Positions 45,698 through 59,508 are shown, numbered from the stretch's first letter. The stretch: 64,000 bases of DNA from Aquanectria penicillioides (GCA_003415625.1 PYIU01000008.1:2480001-2544000); one strand, 5' to 3'. Notes: generated by a model from the letters alone, not told the origin. Numbers and translations are program-made.

Positions 45698-47857
45698 TCA
45701 AACCGGCAGGATATGAAAGCCAGAAATGCGAAAAATATCAGTCCAATCAACAGGTCCTAGGCCTCTTTGATGCAAATGGTCCCCCTTTTCCCATATCTGT
45801 TGCAAAATATCCCACTGCTTGCTGATGTTGGCAATCTTATAGTGCTGGATCCTCTCCCACCACCCTCGGCAGGCGTGTCGAGCAGACCCTGTCGCATCAC
45901 AGGCGGCAATAAAGGCTGGCCATGTGATGGGCGCCATTGTTTCACTGCTGACAATGTTTGACAGCGCCTTTGCATCCTCAGCGGCATTCATATGACTAAC
46001 TACACGCTCTACTTCCTGCGTAAGATCTGCTACGTCGCAACGCTGTATGCGTCGATAGTAATAGACCAAGGCCGCATAGTGCCACGCGTTTGCATGATGT
46101 TTGAAGATGGTCAACATCAAATCATCATTTCCTAAAACCAAAGGTGCTTTCTCTGATTCCACATTCCAGCACAAAAGCCTATCGCCAAGTGCTTCGCAAG
46201 CTTCAAGTAAACTATCCGGAATGGATGATTCTGGCTGGCCATCGTAAAGAGCGAGATATTCCGCCAGGCGGCAGGTCTCTTGGATTGCCACGGCCGTAGA
46301 CGGGCGGATCCCATATAAATATTCATAAGAGCTACCTGACAGAATTAAATTTGTATCATTGTCGATAGAAGTGTGATGGTCGCTTATCCAAGGGGATGAA
46401 GAGGGTTGGAAAGTCATTGTTCGAGCCAGAAGTGTCAGGAATGCACTGATCTCGTTCAGCTGTCGAGTCTGAGACCCGACGACCTTCCATCGGCTGCGCG
46501 ACTTGCGCAATTTAGCTGCGCCGTTTATGTGTATCCTAAAGTCGTCGTATTGTCCTGACATGACCTGGTTTCATGTTAATGAAAGGCACATGCTATCTAA
46601 TCACAATGACCTACACCGATTTGGATGAGAGACAGCACTGCTGTCATCAAAATTCTGTAATCCATTCCTGATGCAGTGGTATCAACAGCAGACTGTAAGG
46701 AATGGAGAGCATGATGGCGGTGTTTCGTCCCAATTCTTTGGTATTTGGTTTGGTTCCGATTGCAGTTCCAGAGATGAAATGCCGATGATGCTAAGAGGGA
46801 ATGGTAGAGCGCCGATTGGGCCATGGCCCTAGATGTTTGCGCATCCAACATAGAGGTCAATGAGCCTTGTAGGGCGGTGCTGAGGTAAAGGCTTCGATAG
46901 ACATTTTCCGTATGGGATATAGGCTGAAGCAGATCCGCGACATGAATGTGATAGTGATTGACCAGCAAGTCAACTTCGGGATCGTCAAAGAAACTTCCAC
47001 CTGCGATTTGCATAGGAATGTTATTAAATGCTTTAAAGAGCTGGGATGTTGTTGCCATTAGGGACGGTGAATTATCCGACACATGATCTCCGTAGTACAC
47101 AACCGGCAGGTCGGCAGAGCTAACTGAATAGGGTACGGCTGTAGAGAGGCAATCATTTGTGAAGTTTTGCTCTGTCTCATCGAGATCCAGTATCAAGCTC
47201 GAGGGGCCATCTTCATAGAAAATAGACAGTTCGGTTCTAGGTTCTGCGATAGCAACATTCGAGGCCAATCCATTTGAGCGCAGGTGTGATGTTGTCAAAT
47301 TATGGCCATGGTTTAAGGATGCCGGTCTTAGGGTGGTAATATATTCCACACTATTCTGCTTCTCGCCTGCGGTATCATTGATTATAGACAATAAGGTGTT
47401 TGACGGCAAAGATTGGTCTTGGGTGGGCATATCCCAAGACTGGATTGGAAAGGCAGAAAAAGGACCATGAGTCGAGGACTGTCCTGATTCAGCTTCTTCC
47501 TCAAGGCTTGAGAGAAAACCGTCGATTTCCTTTATTCGGTATTTGTCACCGCTAGTTTTATCTACAATAGTTGTCAATCGTGTAATTAAGTGGCAGAAAA
47601 CAATATCAAGATTGACTGTACCCAGCTTGATACTTCGACGTCCTTTCGTAGTGGAAGGAGTAGGATGTGCGAAGGGGTCTGACATCCATTGTAATCGAAT
47701 TTCATACCCGCCACAAGGAACTCCTTTCTTCTCGCAATTTGTACATGCTATCGGCCTCTCGTCGCATCGGACCTTGCGTTCCTTACATGTCCAACAACTG
47801 ATACGATTAGTAACAACACACCAAAATTATCGATCAAACCTACCCAGTGAAGGTCAT
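45698..47857 (-). CDS. Zn2Cys6 transcription factor
   Basis: Three exons (47857-47844, 47797-46615, 46564-45698) give 687 residues. The tiny first exon (14 nt) encodes MTFTG and its last two bases complete the codon before the zinc cluster C6-x2-C9-x6-C16-x6-C23-x2-C26-x6-C33. The 50-nt last intron joins LIQIG to VMSGQYDDFRIHI, a junction common in the fungal TF2 (DUF3468-type) domain that fills the rest of the protein. The long linker between zinc cluster and regulatory domain is Ser/Thr-rich. Target unknown; neighbours give no clear hint. Intact. Confidence 0.87.
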
Positions 47858-48349
47858 CGGCCGGATCGTCGCGGGCTTCGGCATGGCGAATGTCCAGTAT
47901 CACATTATTCAGTTTCCACCAACTTTTAGTGTCTGTAGGGCTTATACACAGCCCATGTCGAGAATCGTGTAGCAAATGAGAGGTAAATATGATCCAATGT
48001 GTTGAGTCAGGTGGGTGACATATCGATGCCTGAGGCAAATATTCTCCGTTCGTCTTGGACTATATCTTGATTTGTCCAATCGGACGCTAGGTTGAGAAAA
48101 GCCCCCATTGAGACTCGGGGTATGATATTGAACCACAGCACCTCAGCAAAAACTAGAGGTACCCCCTTGCCGAAACAAGTGATACTTTAGGTTCTATACT
48201 TTCAACACATACTGAGATGTCCCCTGATAAAAAGTTTCATGAGATTAGAGAGGATAGCCAGTCAAACACGCTTTATTTGAGAGTTATGAGAATAGATTAG
48301 AGAAATGATCTTGGATAATCTTTGCATTTTGTACATTGTTTTGAATCTT
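47858..48349. other. Intergenic region
   Basis: Promoter of the Zn2Cys6 gene and 3' end of the sacsin/NOV-like gene. No feature recognised. Confidence 0.45.
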
Positions 48350-51300
48350 TCAGAGTGGTTGCGAAACCTCCCAACGGCCACTGATCTGTTCAAATTCCAG
48401 ACTGCCATCCTCTTTGTCCTGCATCGGGTTGCCATATATCCTAAGACCAACAGTACCCCAGTATAGTCCGTGCACACGAAAGATCACATACAACTTTTTC
48501 CTCTCGAGATAATCTTTGCTCTCGCATATTGAAGCCATCTGTAGAAAAATGTTAGTGTCAGTCCTGTATGTCGCATTGACAGGATTATTGCGTTGAACTT
48601 CTACAACAGAGGGGGGGTATAAAGGCTAGGAGAAGGCAAAGAGATACGTGAGACTAGTGGCATAACTTACTCGGTTGAATTGTGATTGAGACATATAGAA
48701 TGTGTTGGTTGCATGGCCCATTGTGGTCTTAACTTCGATGTTATAGTATGGGGTCTTGCCACTCCATGAATCGTCAAGGTAGCCGCGTTTGACAAATTCG
48801 GTAGTCAAAACGCCATTTACATCATTGTAGAAAATATCGGATTCTTCAATATTATAATTCTCCTCCAGATCGCTATAATCTGGGTGGGCTGCAGCATAAT
48901 GGCGGATGGAGCTTGCCCAGTTATCGCGGGTGAAATTGGGCAGCGGCGGCTTGAGACTCTGAAGTAGTTCGAAGGCCTGTATAAAAATTTAGCAAACCCA
49001 GGGACAATTTAAAGGAATTTGAAATTGATGAAACTGCGCGGAGACATACAAAGAGTTCACCAGCAGCACCGACCAAAAACTTCCGCTGGTCCTCGTCTTC
49101 GTGCTCGAAAACAAACGGCTCATATGCCTGTGATCTTCCTCCAACAGCTTCGAGCATGTCAGACATATCAAATACATCCGGTAACTGTGCTACATGAGCC
49201 TTGTTTACAAGATGGTTGAGCAATCGGATGTAGGTGGGATGTGGTTGTTGCACAGCACTTAGTGACTTAGACGCAGAGCCAATGGAACGACGTGCTGGAG
49301 ATTTTTTTGGCTTTGGACTGTACTGAGCCTTGAGTGTTGGACTTATTTGAGAACCTTTGGGGTCGTCCGTAGACAATGTAACTTTGGGCTTCGAGTCCTT
49401 AGTGCTCTGGAGAGCCTCTAATTCTGGCAATGAGCAGTGAGCAAGCCTTTCATACTTGTGTCGATGTTCGGGTAAAAAGCTTACTTTGTGATATTTCTGA
49501 GGAGAGTGAGTTCTTGAATTGAGGACGAAAAGGTATGTCAATGACCGGAGGGGCCGGGGTTGTGCTGTCCGTTTGCTTCTGCTGGGACTTGATAGTATTG
49601 ACCAATCCAGCCGGGGTCCTTATCACGTCCTCGCCAGGGACTGGACCGATATAGGCAATCCCTTGATGCTTCAGAATCCGGAGAGAGACCTTTAGATTAA
49701 CTTGAAGGACACTTGCAACAATGCAGACAATGCTTGGGTCGACGGTGTTGACCTCGCAGTCCATGAGTCGCGCCGCGAGTCCTGAGGGAAGGCATGAAGC
49801 GAGACAAAAGTCCCGATCGTCATTACCACTGCTGATTGCGGGGACATATATTCTCATCTCGTCGCATACTGTCTCCTCGATGCGAAATGCGTAATCCCCA
49901 TCGACGCCAGCAATTTGTGCTGCCATCAACCTTGCTGTGGTCTCATCGACGGCTACAACATTCACGTTGTGGAGAAGACGATAGAGGCGATCAGCCCCAC
50001 CGTCCACTCTAGAACTACCGAAATGAGTGGCAATGCTGCAAGAAAATCAGTGGAATTGCAATAAACGAGAAGAAACAGAAGAGGAAGACAAGCTTATTTA
50101 TCGGGAAAGCCCTTACCTTGTCCAAATTCCGGCTTTGCTGCTGATATGACGGGTCAGATCAGCATCCAAATGATATACACCATGCTTCAAGATCACCGCC
50201 TTCGCAGTGAGCGACTTGGACAGATACCGGTTGGACAACCCAGCAATATCCAGAAGAGAGCTAAGACGAGCTATAGAGTCAATGTCAAAGTCAAGAAAAT
50301 CCATCTTGTGGTGCAGCAACTTTCGACTGGTTTCGTCATCCGGGATAACAAATTCGTCACTTGCTGCTGAGAGTCGCACCAACCCTCGTCGCATCCGGAC
50401 GGGAAAGATGGCACACTGTCTTAACTCACTCCGCAGCTCGATAAATTTTGGATCAGCGTTGAGGTTTGTGAAATCAGTAACGTTATGGCCATTCTTATCC
50501 GCCCCTGGGGCCGGTAGGGTTGTCAGCGATATGATGAAATCATGAAGGGACCACAAAATCTGCCTTGCTTCTTTAACACTAAGAATAGTGTTTGTTTTTC
50601 TAATAGAAGCAAATTGCTCCAAGACATTTTGGAGGTCCTGACATGGAACTTTGAGAATATTCAAGAATAACTCCTCGAGTTTTGGGTAAGTCGTTTCAAG
50701 GTCTGGCGTGTCCGTGTCAATAAAAACGTGGCATTTCCATAAACCCTCGGATGGTGTTATCCATGCCTGTCCTGTAGTCAAGTCTGGAGGGACATATATG
50801 AGCGGCAGATCTTGGAAGATTTCCCTGGGAGGTTGGTGTTAGCAAAGTCTGTTGTTTGTCAACGATACCCAGTTGAGATTTATCTAACCTCACAAAATTC
50901 AATGCCGGTTGGCCGGCCCCGGAGAGATATTGCTGAAGTTCCGTGTACAAATTCTGGATGATTTCCATGTCCGGTGTGAAGCTGAGACTATCTTCAGCCA
51001 TTATAGCTAAGCGACGAAGCTTATCCTCCACTTCATGAGCATCAATATCCCATATCCGCAAAACGTCGTGGAAGAAGGTTTCTAATTCTTTACAATCCTC
51101 TGAATTGATGCTTTGTAGTACAGGGTCCCAGGCACTCTTAAGTGTCTGTTCTGTAGTTGATGATCTGCTAGAGGTGTCTTTCCACCGGCATTCTGTCGAC
51201 AATGCCCACAGTGTCGAAGGCGAGTCAGAAGGCTCCGTGTTTCCTCTGACTTGAGGGGTGCACAAGACGCCAGGATATTCAGAGAACCAAGACCTGATAG

Positions 51301-54168
51301 AAGGCGTTAGTGCATACGTGACTATCACAGAAATACCCCTGACTTAAAACCTACCTCACACGCCACATTGCAACATCTCTTCCTCCAATCTCATTAGAGG
51401 CATTGCATAAGTCAAGGATTCTCAGGTATATCCCAATAACCGTGTCGGTAACCGTTTCTTTCGGCCTTCTATTCCCATAAATCACAGCCTCGAGAACAGC
51501 CAAGCTAAAATCTAGATCATCAGCAGCATGGATATCGAAATGACGAGCAAGTTCCATCCAAGCAACAGTATCTTTGTCTTCGTTGCTGCTTGAGGATGCC
51601 AGTGGCTCTGTCAACCTGACAAATGGCAGCATATCATGAGGATCACCCTCTAGCCAGCTTTCACACCTCGACAAGAGGGACGGGGTGGGCAGTAATGTGT
51701 TACAAAGTCGCCGCACAGCGCCATTTGAACACAATACTTCCATCTCGCGAATGATATTAGTCTCCGTCTCCCAAGTCTTCCACTCAGCAAGGGCTGAGGG
51801 ACGGCAAAAATCTATTTGAAGGCGGTCTAGCAACCACTCTGGCTCCGCATTCGCAATAGAGCAACATTCTGACCTGAGCTCGATGTCGCCATGGTTAGCC
51901 TTACCGTGTGAATGAAATGCCTTTCGGAGGTAAACCTGGTGACATAGAAATTCAATCCAGGTCTTTGTAGAACCGTTACTGGGCACAGGTGGATCTGTCA
52001 TGTAATCTGGGTGAAGTAGCGAACCAATCAATTCAACTTCACCATAGTCTTCCGTGTCTCCCATACTGAATAACCGGTTTTTGCGGGGCCATTTAGTCTG
52101 TGGAAGGAAATACACATTCTCTTCATTAGCCATCTTGGCGTTGCCCCTACAATCGAAAACATAGAACGTATCCTGGCCCTGGTAAAGATTCCCATTGGGG
52201 TCCATGCGATATAAGTAGCGTAGATGTGCGTTTGACATGGCAACATTTAAAGTGTCTGAAGGCTCCAATGCTCGCTTCCAGGTAGTATGCTTGCTCAGAA
52301 TCATTGTTCTAATCGTTGTCGGATCCGCGGTGACCACACCAAGCGCTTCATAGAGCCTTCGGCAATCAGGGTTGGCGGCTGCAGCAGGCTGTATTGTGTT
52401 GAGTTGAAGGTCTTTCGGAATAGGAATACCGCCGATGTTTGGGAAGAAGACATCTTGGTTGAGTTTTGCTGGGCAACAGAACTCGCCGGTGGACCAAGGC
52501 AGAAGCATCATGGTCTTGAGAATATCCTTAAAACTTTGGCTGTCATCTTCCCACACACTCAGTATCCATCGAGATACGCGCGAGTGCCAGTCCTCATTCC
52601 GGTGCTGGAAGAACTTGGAATACCAGATGTCCTCTCTGTTTACCAGATCCTGTAGCCTTGGCATCAGGTCAATCGTCTCGGCCTCTCGCAAGCCGTAGTC
52701 GATGAGAATATTGACATCACTCGGCTCATAGGTCGTGGATATATAAATTTCTTGGTGGACCAAGTCTGGAAATAACGGACTCCCATCTGAATCGAGATGA
52801 TTCTGGGGAAGCCTGCGAAGTTGGCTAAGGCTGCATCCCCATTGTCTGAGACTGTCGCTTGTTGAGTAATATAGCATCTGCTCGGTTAGGTTCTTGATTA
52901 TGGCCACAGCTTCGGGGCCCCAGAACTCATCATTGATAAGTTCCTGCTTGACGGGAAGATATCGCAACCACGTATACTGAATCGTGGGGCATTGAGAAAT
53001 TTCTTTCAATGCCCCAATAAGAGCATCTGCAATGGCCCGGCGGAGTAACTGGTTCCGCTCCATAGGCACAATAGGGCCATTCTCATTTGACCATTCCCAG
53101 AAATCGGCGTGGACGAGGAACTATATTAATGCATTGTAAGACTTTCTGAAAGAAGGCGCGTGGAAGCTTTGGGGTAACAAGACTCACATTGAAAGGTCCT
53201 TTCCAGAGAGGCATGACTACGTGCATGTCTTGCTTTTGAACCACCGGTAGCCCATTTTCCGTAGCTGGAAATGCGAAAATTATTCTTCCATTTGAGGCTG
53301 ATTCACCTGTTTCGTTCCCATCGGCGGTAGTCCTCTTGTACTCTAGGTTGTGTGGGATGGAATCGGACACCATGCGAAATCGCGTAATGGTTGCTGTCTC
53401 ACGTGGAGCAACGACCCTCTTTTCGACAGTATGTAACTCAGCTATGCTACTATGCTGGTTCTGTATCAATTCAACCGTTCTTGACCAAACCTGATTTCCA
53501 AGCTGATCATGAACAGTGGTCTCGATACAGCAAAGGTTGGGCAAGAAGAGTAGAGAAGTGCCGGGAATCTCCTGCACCTGTTTGACAGCGCGGTCCCGAC
53601 ACCGGCTGTGATTGTCGATATCTTGGTCAGAATGGGGATAGAAACCATGGGTTGAGTGTTTCGTTGCCGACTCAAATGACCTGGCAGAGGCCGCATCCTC
53701 TTCGTTTAACTTTGGTACTGAATGGGATAGTCGACATGGAGATGTAGCTAATTTGACGGTGCCTGAATCGTTGAGCAAGTCCGGATTCGATATCAGGCCG
53801 CCTAATCGTCCACCTAAAATGCCACCAGGCCGCCTCTGTATAGAATCATCGTCATTGCACTCGACGTGTACGCCCTCATGGCAGACGCGGATAGATATGT
53901 ATGGGTCCTCACGGGCGGCTCGGGCCATTGAGTACTTTCGAATACTTGCATCTCGAAGTAACTTGGCAACCCCCCGAGCATTGAACACATCGGAGCTCAG
54001 GAGAGACCTCGATACATTCTCGGATCGCGTGATTCCAGTGTCCTCACTTCGATCCAAGCATGGAGGTTCCGTCTTCTTTGCGTTCTGAGGACTTTCAGCA
54101 ACGCCAACCTCGCTGGAAGCTGCATTGCTTTCAGACCCAGTTTCAGACTTGGCAGAGAATTCGGCCAT
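48350..54168 (-). CDS. Large sacsin/NO VEIN-like protein with degenerate GHKL region and C-terminal DUF3883
   Basis: Eight exons (54168-53188, 53120-51356, 51294-50889, 50824-50117, 50035-49485, 49423-49050, 48976-48671, 48538-48350) give 1,759 residues in one frame. The C-terminus is the NO VEIN (DUF3883) module: AYEPFVFEHEDEDQRKFLVG, AAGELFAFELLQSL, then YYNIEVKTT and FYMSQSQFNRM, a nuclease-like fold. Residues 328-332 (FLVHADFW) and the LAFP-type block before it match the middle of fungal sacsin-like HSP90-ATPase proteins. These normally start with a GHKL ATPase whose N-box reads ELLQNADDNSY. Here the corresponding stretch (68-80) is KLLRDASIRKYSM, the Asn/Asp residues are gone, and the following G-rich lid sequence is missing. 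So ATP binding is probably lost while the rest looks intact. Function is unknown; the domains suggest a large scaffold with chaperone- or defence-like ancestry. Confidence 0.82.
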
Positions 54169-55619
54169 TGCCGTTGAGCGTGAACAAACCCACTGGTTTC
54201 TTTTTATCTTAAAACTTCGTAACCATGAACGTCAAAGTCGATTTAAGGGTGCATGTTTGAGTTGGGGTAAGAAGTCATAGCTTTGTAAAGGGTGTTTGTT
54301 TACAATGGACAGGGTATCACCTGTTGGGCCGCGTCCTGGGAGGGAAGTGCCCATTAAAAACAGTTTCGTTGAACTTGTTTCCTCCAGGTTATATCCTCCC
54401 TCCCACACTAGATACCCTACCGTTTTACTCGTTGCCCATTGGTCAGACTCCCATTTTCGTGCTCAGCTGAAAGCCACCGGCGTTAACCAAGTCCCACACC
54501 AGCAGCATCGCCCGTCCAGATACCCTGGCGATGGACAAGGGTAATTGAATGCGGGCGCGTCTCCGGCTCAGTATTTGCCGAACCAGATACTTTGCTCTAT
54601 GCCTCTGTGCGTACTTGGCGTTTCAAAGATGCCGCCAGATAGACCTTGCATGGAGGTGTCTTCTCTCAATTTCATCATTCTAACTCATCAGATGCCCGGT
54701 TCTCCAGGTGAATGCTTTCAAATAAAAGGACATGCTTACATCTCTAACTATATCTTCAATGTTTCCTCCAGGCGTACTCAGCTACAATGCCTCATACCGT
54801 AGATACTTGTCGCCGGCCCCGCCCGGGGTGCCAACGCGTGTTCCGAGCAGGCCGGTGGCGCGTTTTATGGAACAATGCACGCGCTGCGCCCCCAATAACA
54901 CGGCAAACTGTAAACGGCGCGATCCTTGCCCTTGGGTGCCTGCAAGGCAAACTGCGTCATGCTATTGAGGTCTCACAGGCTTTTGCGTTCCACCATGGGG
55001 CATTTTGACAGGCAACTGGTTGGTACAACCATAGCACCACATGTGCTCGGGGCATGCGATCAAGATATACCTAACCATTTGAGTGCACGCTAGCAATCTT
55101 GTGTTAATCGGTGACATGGCCGACTACCCTAGAGCCCAGGTTTCATGAGCCGATTGTGAATTTCTTTACCCAGTAATAACATCTACGATTGTGTCTGATG
55201 CTAATAGACAAACTGGGGCAGAAAAAAACGTATAACCTACTGGATCGCCGGCTATTCTACCATCTATGAGGGATGGAAACGAGTTCCAGTTGGTGGTGAG
55301 ATATGATAGTACGCAACGCATTTCCCCGAAATCTCAACCATTTCAGGTGTGACACAAGTTTGAGGCTGATAGATTCGATTCCAAAGTTGATTGTAATTTT
55401 ATCTCATTTTTATATGATAATGACGAAACTTACAGAAATTGCGGCTCGGTTCCTAAAAACCAAAAAATCTTGAGAATGAGGACGTGTAACACAAACTCGT
55501 CCATCGGGAACATGGGACGAAAAGCCCCGCCTTTTGATGCTCAGAAGCCGGTCGGCCGAGCCGAAACAGTTTTGGGATCACGAATTTTGGAACATTCAAG
55601 CCACTTCAAGTCTTGCCCA
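54169..55619. other. Intergenic region
   Basis: Holds the promoter of the sacsin-like gene. Short plus-strand frames at 54296-55008 have no recognisable content. No gene called. Confidence 0.4.
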
Positions 55620-58317
55620 AGGGACGAGGATAGAGTGGAGCGTATTATCCAAAGTCTCCAGGCCCATGCCTGCCAAAGGCGTGGCTGTAAGGGACGACAA
55701 AACGCCGGATTATGGCCTGCACACGATCGTGAGCCAAGATCCGAGGCCTAAGCAGTGTGTCGACATCGTCGCTGTCCATGGGCTAAACGGACACTATATC
55801 AAGACGGACACTATATCAAGACTTGGACCAACCACACTTCGGGTGTGAACTGGCTGTCAGATATAATCCCTTCTTTCCGGTCCTATGCGCGTGTTATGTC
55901 GTTTTTGGTACAACTCCAAGGTGCAGTCCAGCAAATCTAGGTCGGATCTTTTAATCTTTGGGCATTAACTATTGGAGAGTTTGATTGTTGAACGTGGAGC
56001 TATTGAGGAGTCTGATTGTCCAATCATTTTTATCTGCCATTCATTGGGCGGACTAGTCATTAAACAGGTCGGTGAGAACGGGAAATCCTGTAAACTCGAG
56101 GACTGACTATGCCTTAGGCCTTCCTTAGAGCCCTGGAAAGTGACTAGTATGTCCACATAGGGAGCAGAATAAGTGGTGTCATGTTCATTGGAATACCTCA
56201 AAAGGGCTCCAGGATAGCTTCTTGGGCTAGTGTCGTCAGCAATGTTCTAGCAGCAGCATCGTTCGGGGCAAGAACCAACACCCAATTAGCTAAGGATTTG
56301 TCTTCAAAATCAAGACTGCTTGACTATATTTCCGCGTCTTTTATCGATAGATGTGGTAATTCGAAGATTGTTTCCTGTTTTGAGACTTCAAAAATGGAAT
56401 TCTCAAGTTCTCTTGTATGGCAATGCTCGATCTGATCGCGCTAAGAGTTAACATGATGATAGGTGGAGGAGGAAGACTCGGCGACCCTTGGCATAATCTC
56501 AGAGACTTGGATCCCAATAGAAGGCAATCGTCGGAGCATCTGCAGATTTTCCAAGATTGACGAAAAGAGATTCGGTCAAATTAAAGCACGGCTCACGGAG
56601 CTCGTGAATGACATAGCAGTTTTCAACAAAACCATGAACAAAGCAAATGTATTCCTTCGCGAACTGAACACGACAAACGATACTGCACACAAAACCGAAA
56701 CCCGCCACCAATTCAGGTGACATGCACGTGGATATTGGACCACCAGAACTATAAGTACTGGCTGACCACTCCCCACTCCTCGCTTCTGTGGATATCAGCC
56801 GATCCAGGATGTGGCAAGTCAGTCTTGGCGTCATTCCTCATCTATCAATTTTTAGGCTCCACGGATTTAGCCGGGACCAACTGTTACTATTTCTTCAAAT
56901 CTGGCAACATAGAGCAGTCTAGTGCTGTCAACGCAATTAGATCAATTTTACATCAATTGTATTCCCAGCAACAAGCACTGACTACTACGGACTATATATT
57001 CCTCAAGGGAATAATTCGGATAATCTCAGCAAGCTGCGGCAAGCGCTGTTGCGTTCAACACAACGGAAGAATGCAAGGAATACAATATGCGTTTTCCACG
57101 GAATCAATGAGTGTAGCCCGGAAACTCGTGGGTCATTTTTGAATCTCATTTCGAACTACTTCCGGGAGCAAGAAAGCAAGCGGCTGACAAAAGAAGAAGT
57201 CGGCACGGATGACACTGCCGCCAAGGGCAACACGTCGTCAAAACTCAAGCTGCTCGTGACTAGCCGACTAGAGAATCAAATTAAGATAGCATTCCACATG
57301 ACCCATACTCGGAACCACCAAGATACAACTGTACCATGCAGCATGATTTGTCTCCGTGGCGAGTATGAGATTGATGCTATCCGCCAAGATATCACGAAGG
57401 TTGTCAATGCAAAAACTGACGACCGAATATGCAAAGGATTGCCGGCCGAATTGTTGGAAAAGGTGCAGCTAGAATTGATCGGACGGTCTGATGGAACACT
57501 CTTATGGGTGTCTCTGATCTTGAACTTGTTAGAGCAAAAGGTAGAGGCTGGCGCTTCGGGACGAGAGCTTGACGAGCTGCTGGGAAATCGAGATATATGC
57601 AACATCTGCCGCGATCTTCAAGCATCCTGCCCGTATTCTCCAAGGGCAAGAAAGATAAATCTTGCTGCGACGCGCCCAATGACCGTTGGAGAACTTGGTC
57701 TCTCCTTGGCGGTGACGCCAGAGAGCTATATACCACGACATGGGAGGACGACATTCGATAACATCGAGTATGATGTCATTTACCCATTGGAGAATCATTT
57801 GAAATCATTGGGTGGATAATTTATTCGCATTATCCGCAATAAGGTGTATTTGGTCCCTGAGACTGCTCGGGAGTTTCTTCTGCGTCAACCTGATCAGCAG
57901 CAAGGCCCAGACCTAGACTAGACTCTCTGCCTCGAAGAACAATATGTCGGTTTGACTCGTGGGAGTTGGTAGAGAAGTGCTCTTTGCAGCATTCCTTCCC
58001 TATCAGAGTCACAGGTGGTATTATTGGGGATTTTTGCAACATATTTGTATTGCCTTGGCAGGGCAAGTAAATTCGCGAGAATAAGATCTCCTGGCACCGA
58101 AACAACATCATTTTTGAGCTATGCAGCGACTTCATGGGCCATTTACTTTCAACAAGTTTTGAAATCCAAGATGGAGCCCAATTTTGCGTACCATCTAAAT
58201 CTATTCCACCCTCTGTTCCCTGGGTTTCTCAGGTGGATCGAAGAGTTTTCGTCGCCTTCAGTACCAGCGCATCCTCCTGGTACTCCGGACAAGATCCAAG
58301 ATTACTACATGTATTAG
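55620..58317 (+). pseudogene. Broken SesB-like hydrolase / NACHT NLR gene
   Basis: The remnants run in order. A SesB-like alpha/beta-hydrolase starts with VDIVAVHGLNGHY and continues in pieces (GVNWLSDIIPSF; a CHSLGG nucleophile-elbow region near 56030-56070; GIPQKGSRIASWASVVSNVLAA). Then a spacer reads ESDCP-type and ANHRSICRF-like sequence. NACHT follows with CTWILDHQNYKYW, P-loop ADPGCGKSVLAS (near 56800) and VFHGINEC, VTSRLENQIKI. The remaining C-terminal region reaches VYLVPETAREFLLR and GTETTSFLSYAATSWA. The frame is broken by a 17-bp tandem duplication (55789-55822), several stops (e.g. the TAG ending the frame at 55940 and the TGA at 56435) and frameshifts near 56720, 57060 and 57819. 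No sensor repeats (ankyrin/WD40/TPR) follow. Intact relatives are NLRs that control cell death. Confidence 0.8.
55789..55822. repeat. 17-bp tandem duplication within the NACHT pseudogene
   Basis: GGACACTATATCAAGAC occurs twice in direct succession (55789-55805 and 55806-55822). The first copy continues the hydrolase frame (NGHYIKT). The second shifts it, and the original frame resumes as WTNHTSGVNW. The unit length, not a multiple of three, is by itself inactivating. Confidence 0.95.
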
Positions 58318-58935
58318 TTTAAACTCACTATGGAACCAAATGGGAACCAAGATGAGTTTGAGAAGACTCAAGGACATGACGCAGATAGCAATTGGGCGAG
58401 GAAGAGTGGGCTGGTTCAGCTCTCCAGCAACCCGGGGACATTGAGTAATCGCCACTTCCCCCCTTGAGTCGATGATTTTGGCGTTGTGTCTCTTAATTTC
58501 TCCAAAATGGTTAATGATGTCGATGGAACACAGGAATCATATTCTAAATTCAACGGCAATGACGCCTTTGATTTACCCTCATACTCAACGCAAAATTCTG
58601 ATTAATACTTTCATGATAAATGGCCGGATAGATGAGATAGACAACGGGTTACGGATGCTGAGACTGGTTCTGATGGCCGGCTCGTATGGAAGAACGGGAA
58701 TTCCAACGTGAAGACAATCAAAAAAGTAGTTTTAGGAGCAAAAGAACTTCAAATCAAGAGAATAATACCGAGGGAATTGGTCCATTAATTGATTTGGGTA
58801 GTTATTAATTAGATGCCCGCACAGCACCACCCAACGCCTTTGATGGCGATTTCTCAACCACCATTGATCCATGCATGTTATGCTTTAAGAGCCCTAATAT
58901 TGCACTTCTCGGGGGGATTAGGCCGAAATCTTCCT
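58318..58935. other. Intergenic region
   Basis: No ankyrin or WD repeats follow the NLR relic. Nothing recognised. Confidence 0.4.
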
Positions 58936-59508
58936 TTACATGTTGACCATGATAACAGCACCACCCATGAGGGCCCCCATAGCAACAGCAGCAGTGGGCA
59001 TTGCGCCAGCTTGCTGGCTTGAAGATGAAGTGCTTTGGACACTGCCGGTCTGGGTAGCACTGTTGAGCTCGTTGCTGGCCGACTCGAGAGCGGAGCTGAG
59101 AGATCCAGACGCGGAACCGGTGGCACTCTGAAGCGCAGAGGTCAAGCTGCCAATTTTGCTCGTGATGCTGCCAACAGCCTTGGTGTCGACGGACTTGGTG
59201 GGGGCAGCACTACTAGCGCTGTTGGTGACAGATGCGAGAGAAGATGAAATCTCAGCAGCGCGGGATGTCGCGTCTTCGCTGGCACTCGCAATGATGCTCG
59301 AGGCCTCGCTGCGAATGCTTCCAACGGCGCTAGATGCTTCTCCCACGATGGAGGTAACACCGTTGACGATGGAAGATACCGGATTGTTTTGGGCCTAAGA
59401 GATGAAATCGTCAACTTTGTATTCTGGGTCATGATACTATGGAATATAATGGCTAACCTGAGCAGCAACGGCAAGAATGGAAGTAAGGGTAACAAGTGAG
59501 AATTTCAT
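58936..59508 (-). CDS. Small secreted Ser/Ala-rich, GPI-anchor-like protein
   Basis: Two exons (59508-59458 and 59394-58936; 63-nt intron) give 169 residues. Exon 1 is a signal peptide, MKFSLVTLTSILAVAAQ. The body is low-complexity Ser/Ala/Thr-rich (IVGEASSAVGSI, SASEDATSRAAEISSSLAS), likely O-glycosylated. The C-terminus is a hydrophobic stretch (GAMPTAAVAMGALMGGAVIMVNM) preceded by small residues, compatible with a GPI-anchor signal. Function unknown: a cell-wall or surface protein. Intact and well formed despite the decayed surroundings. Confidence 0.78.
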
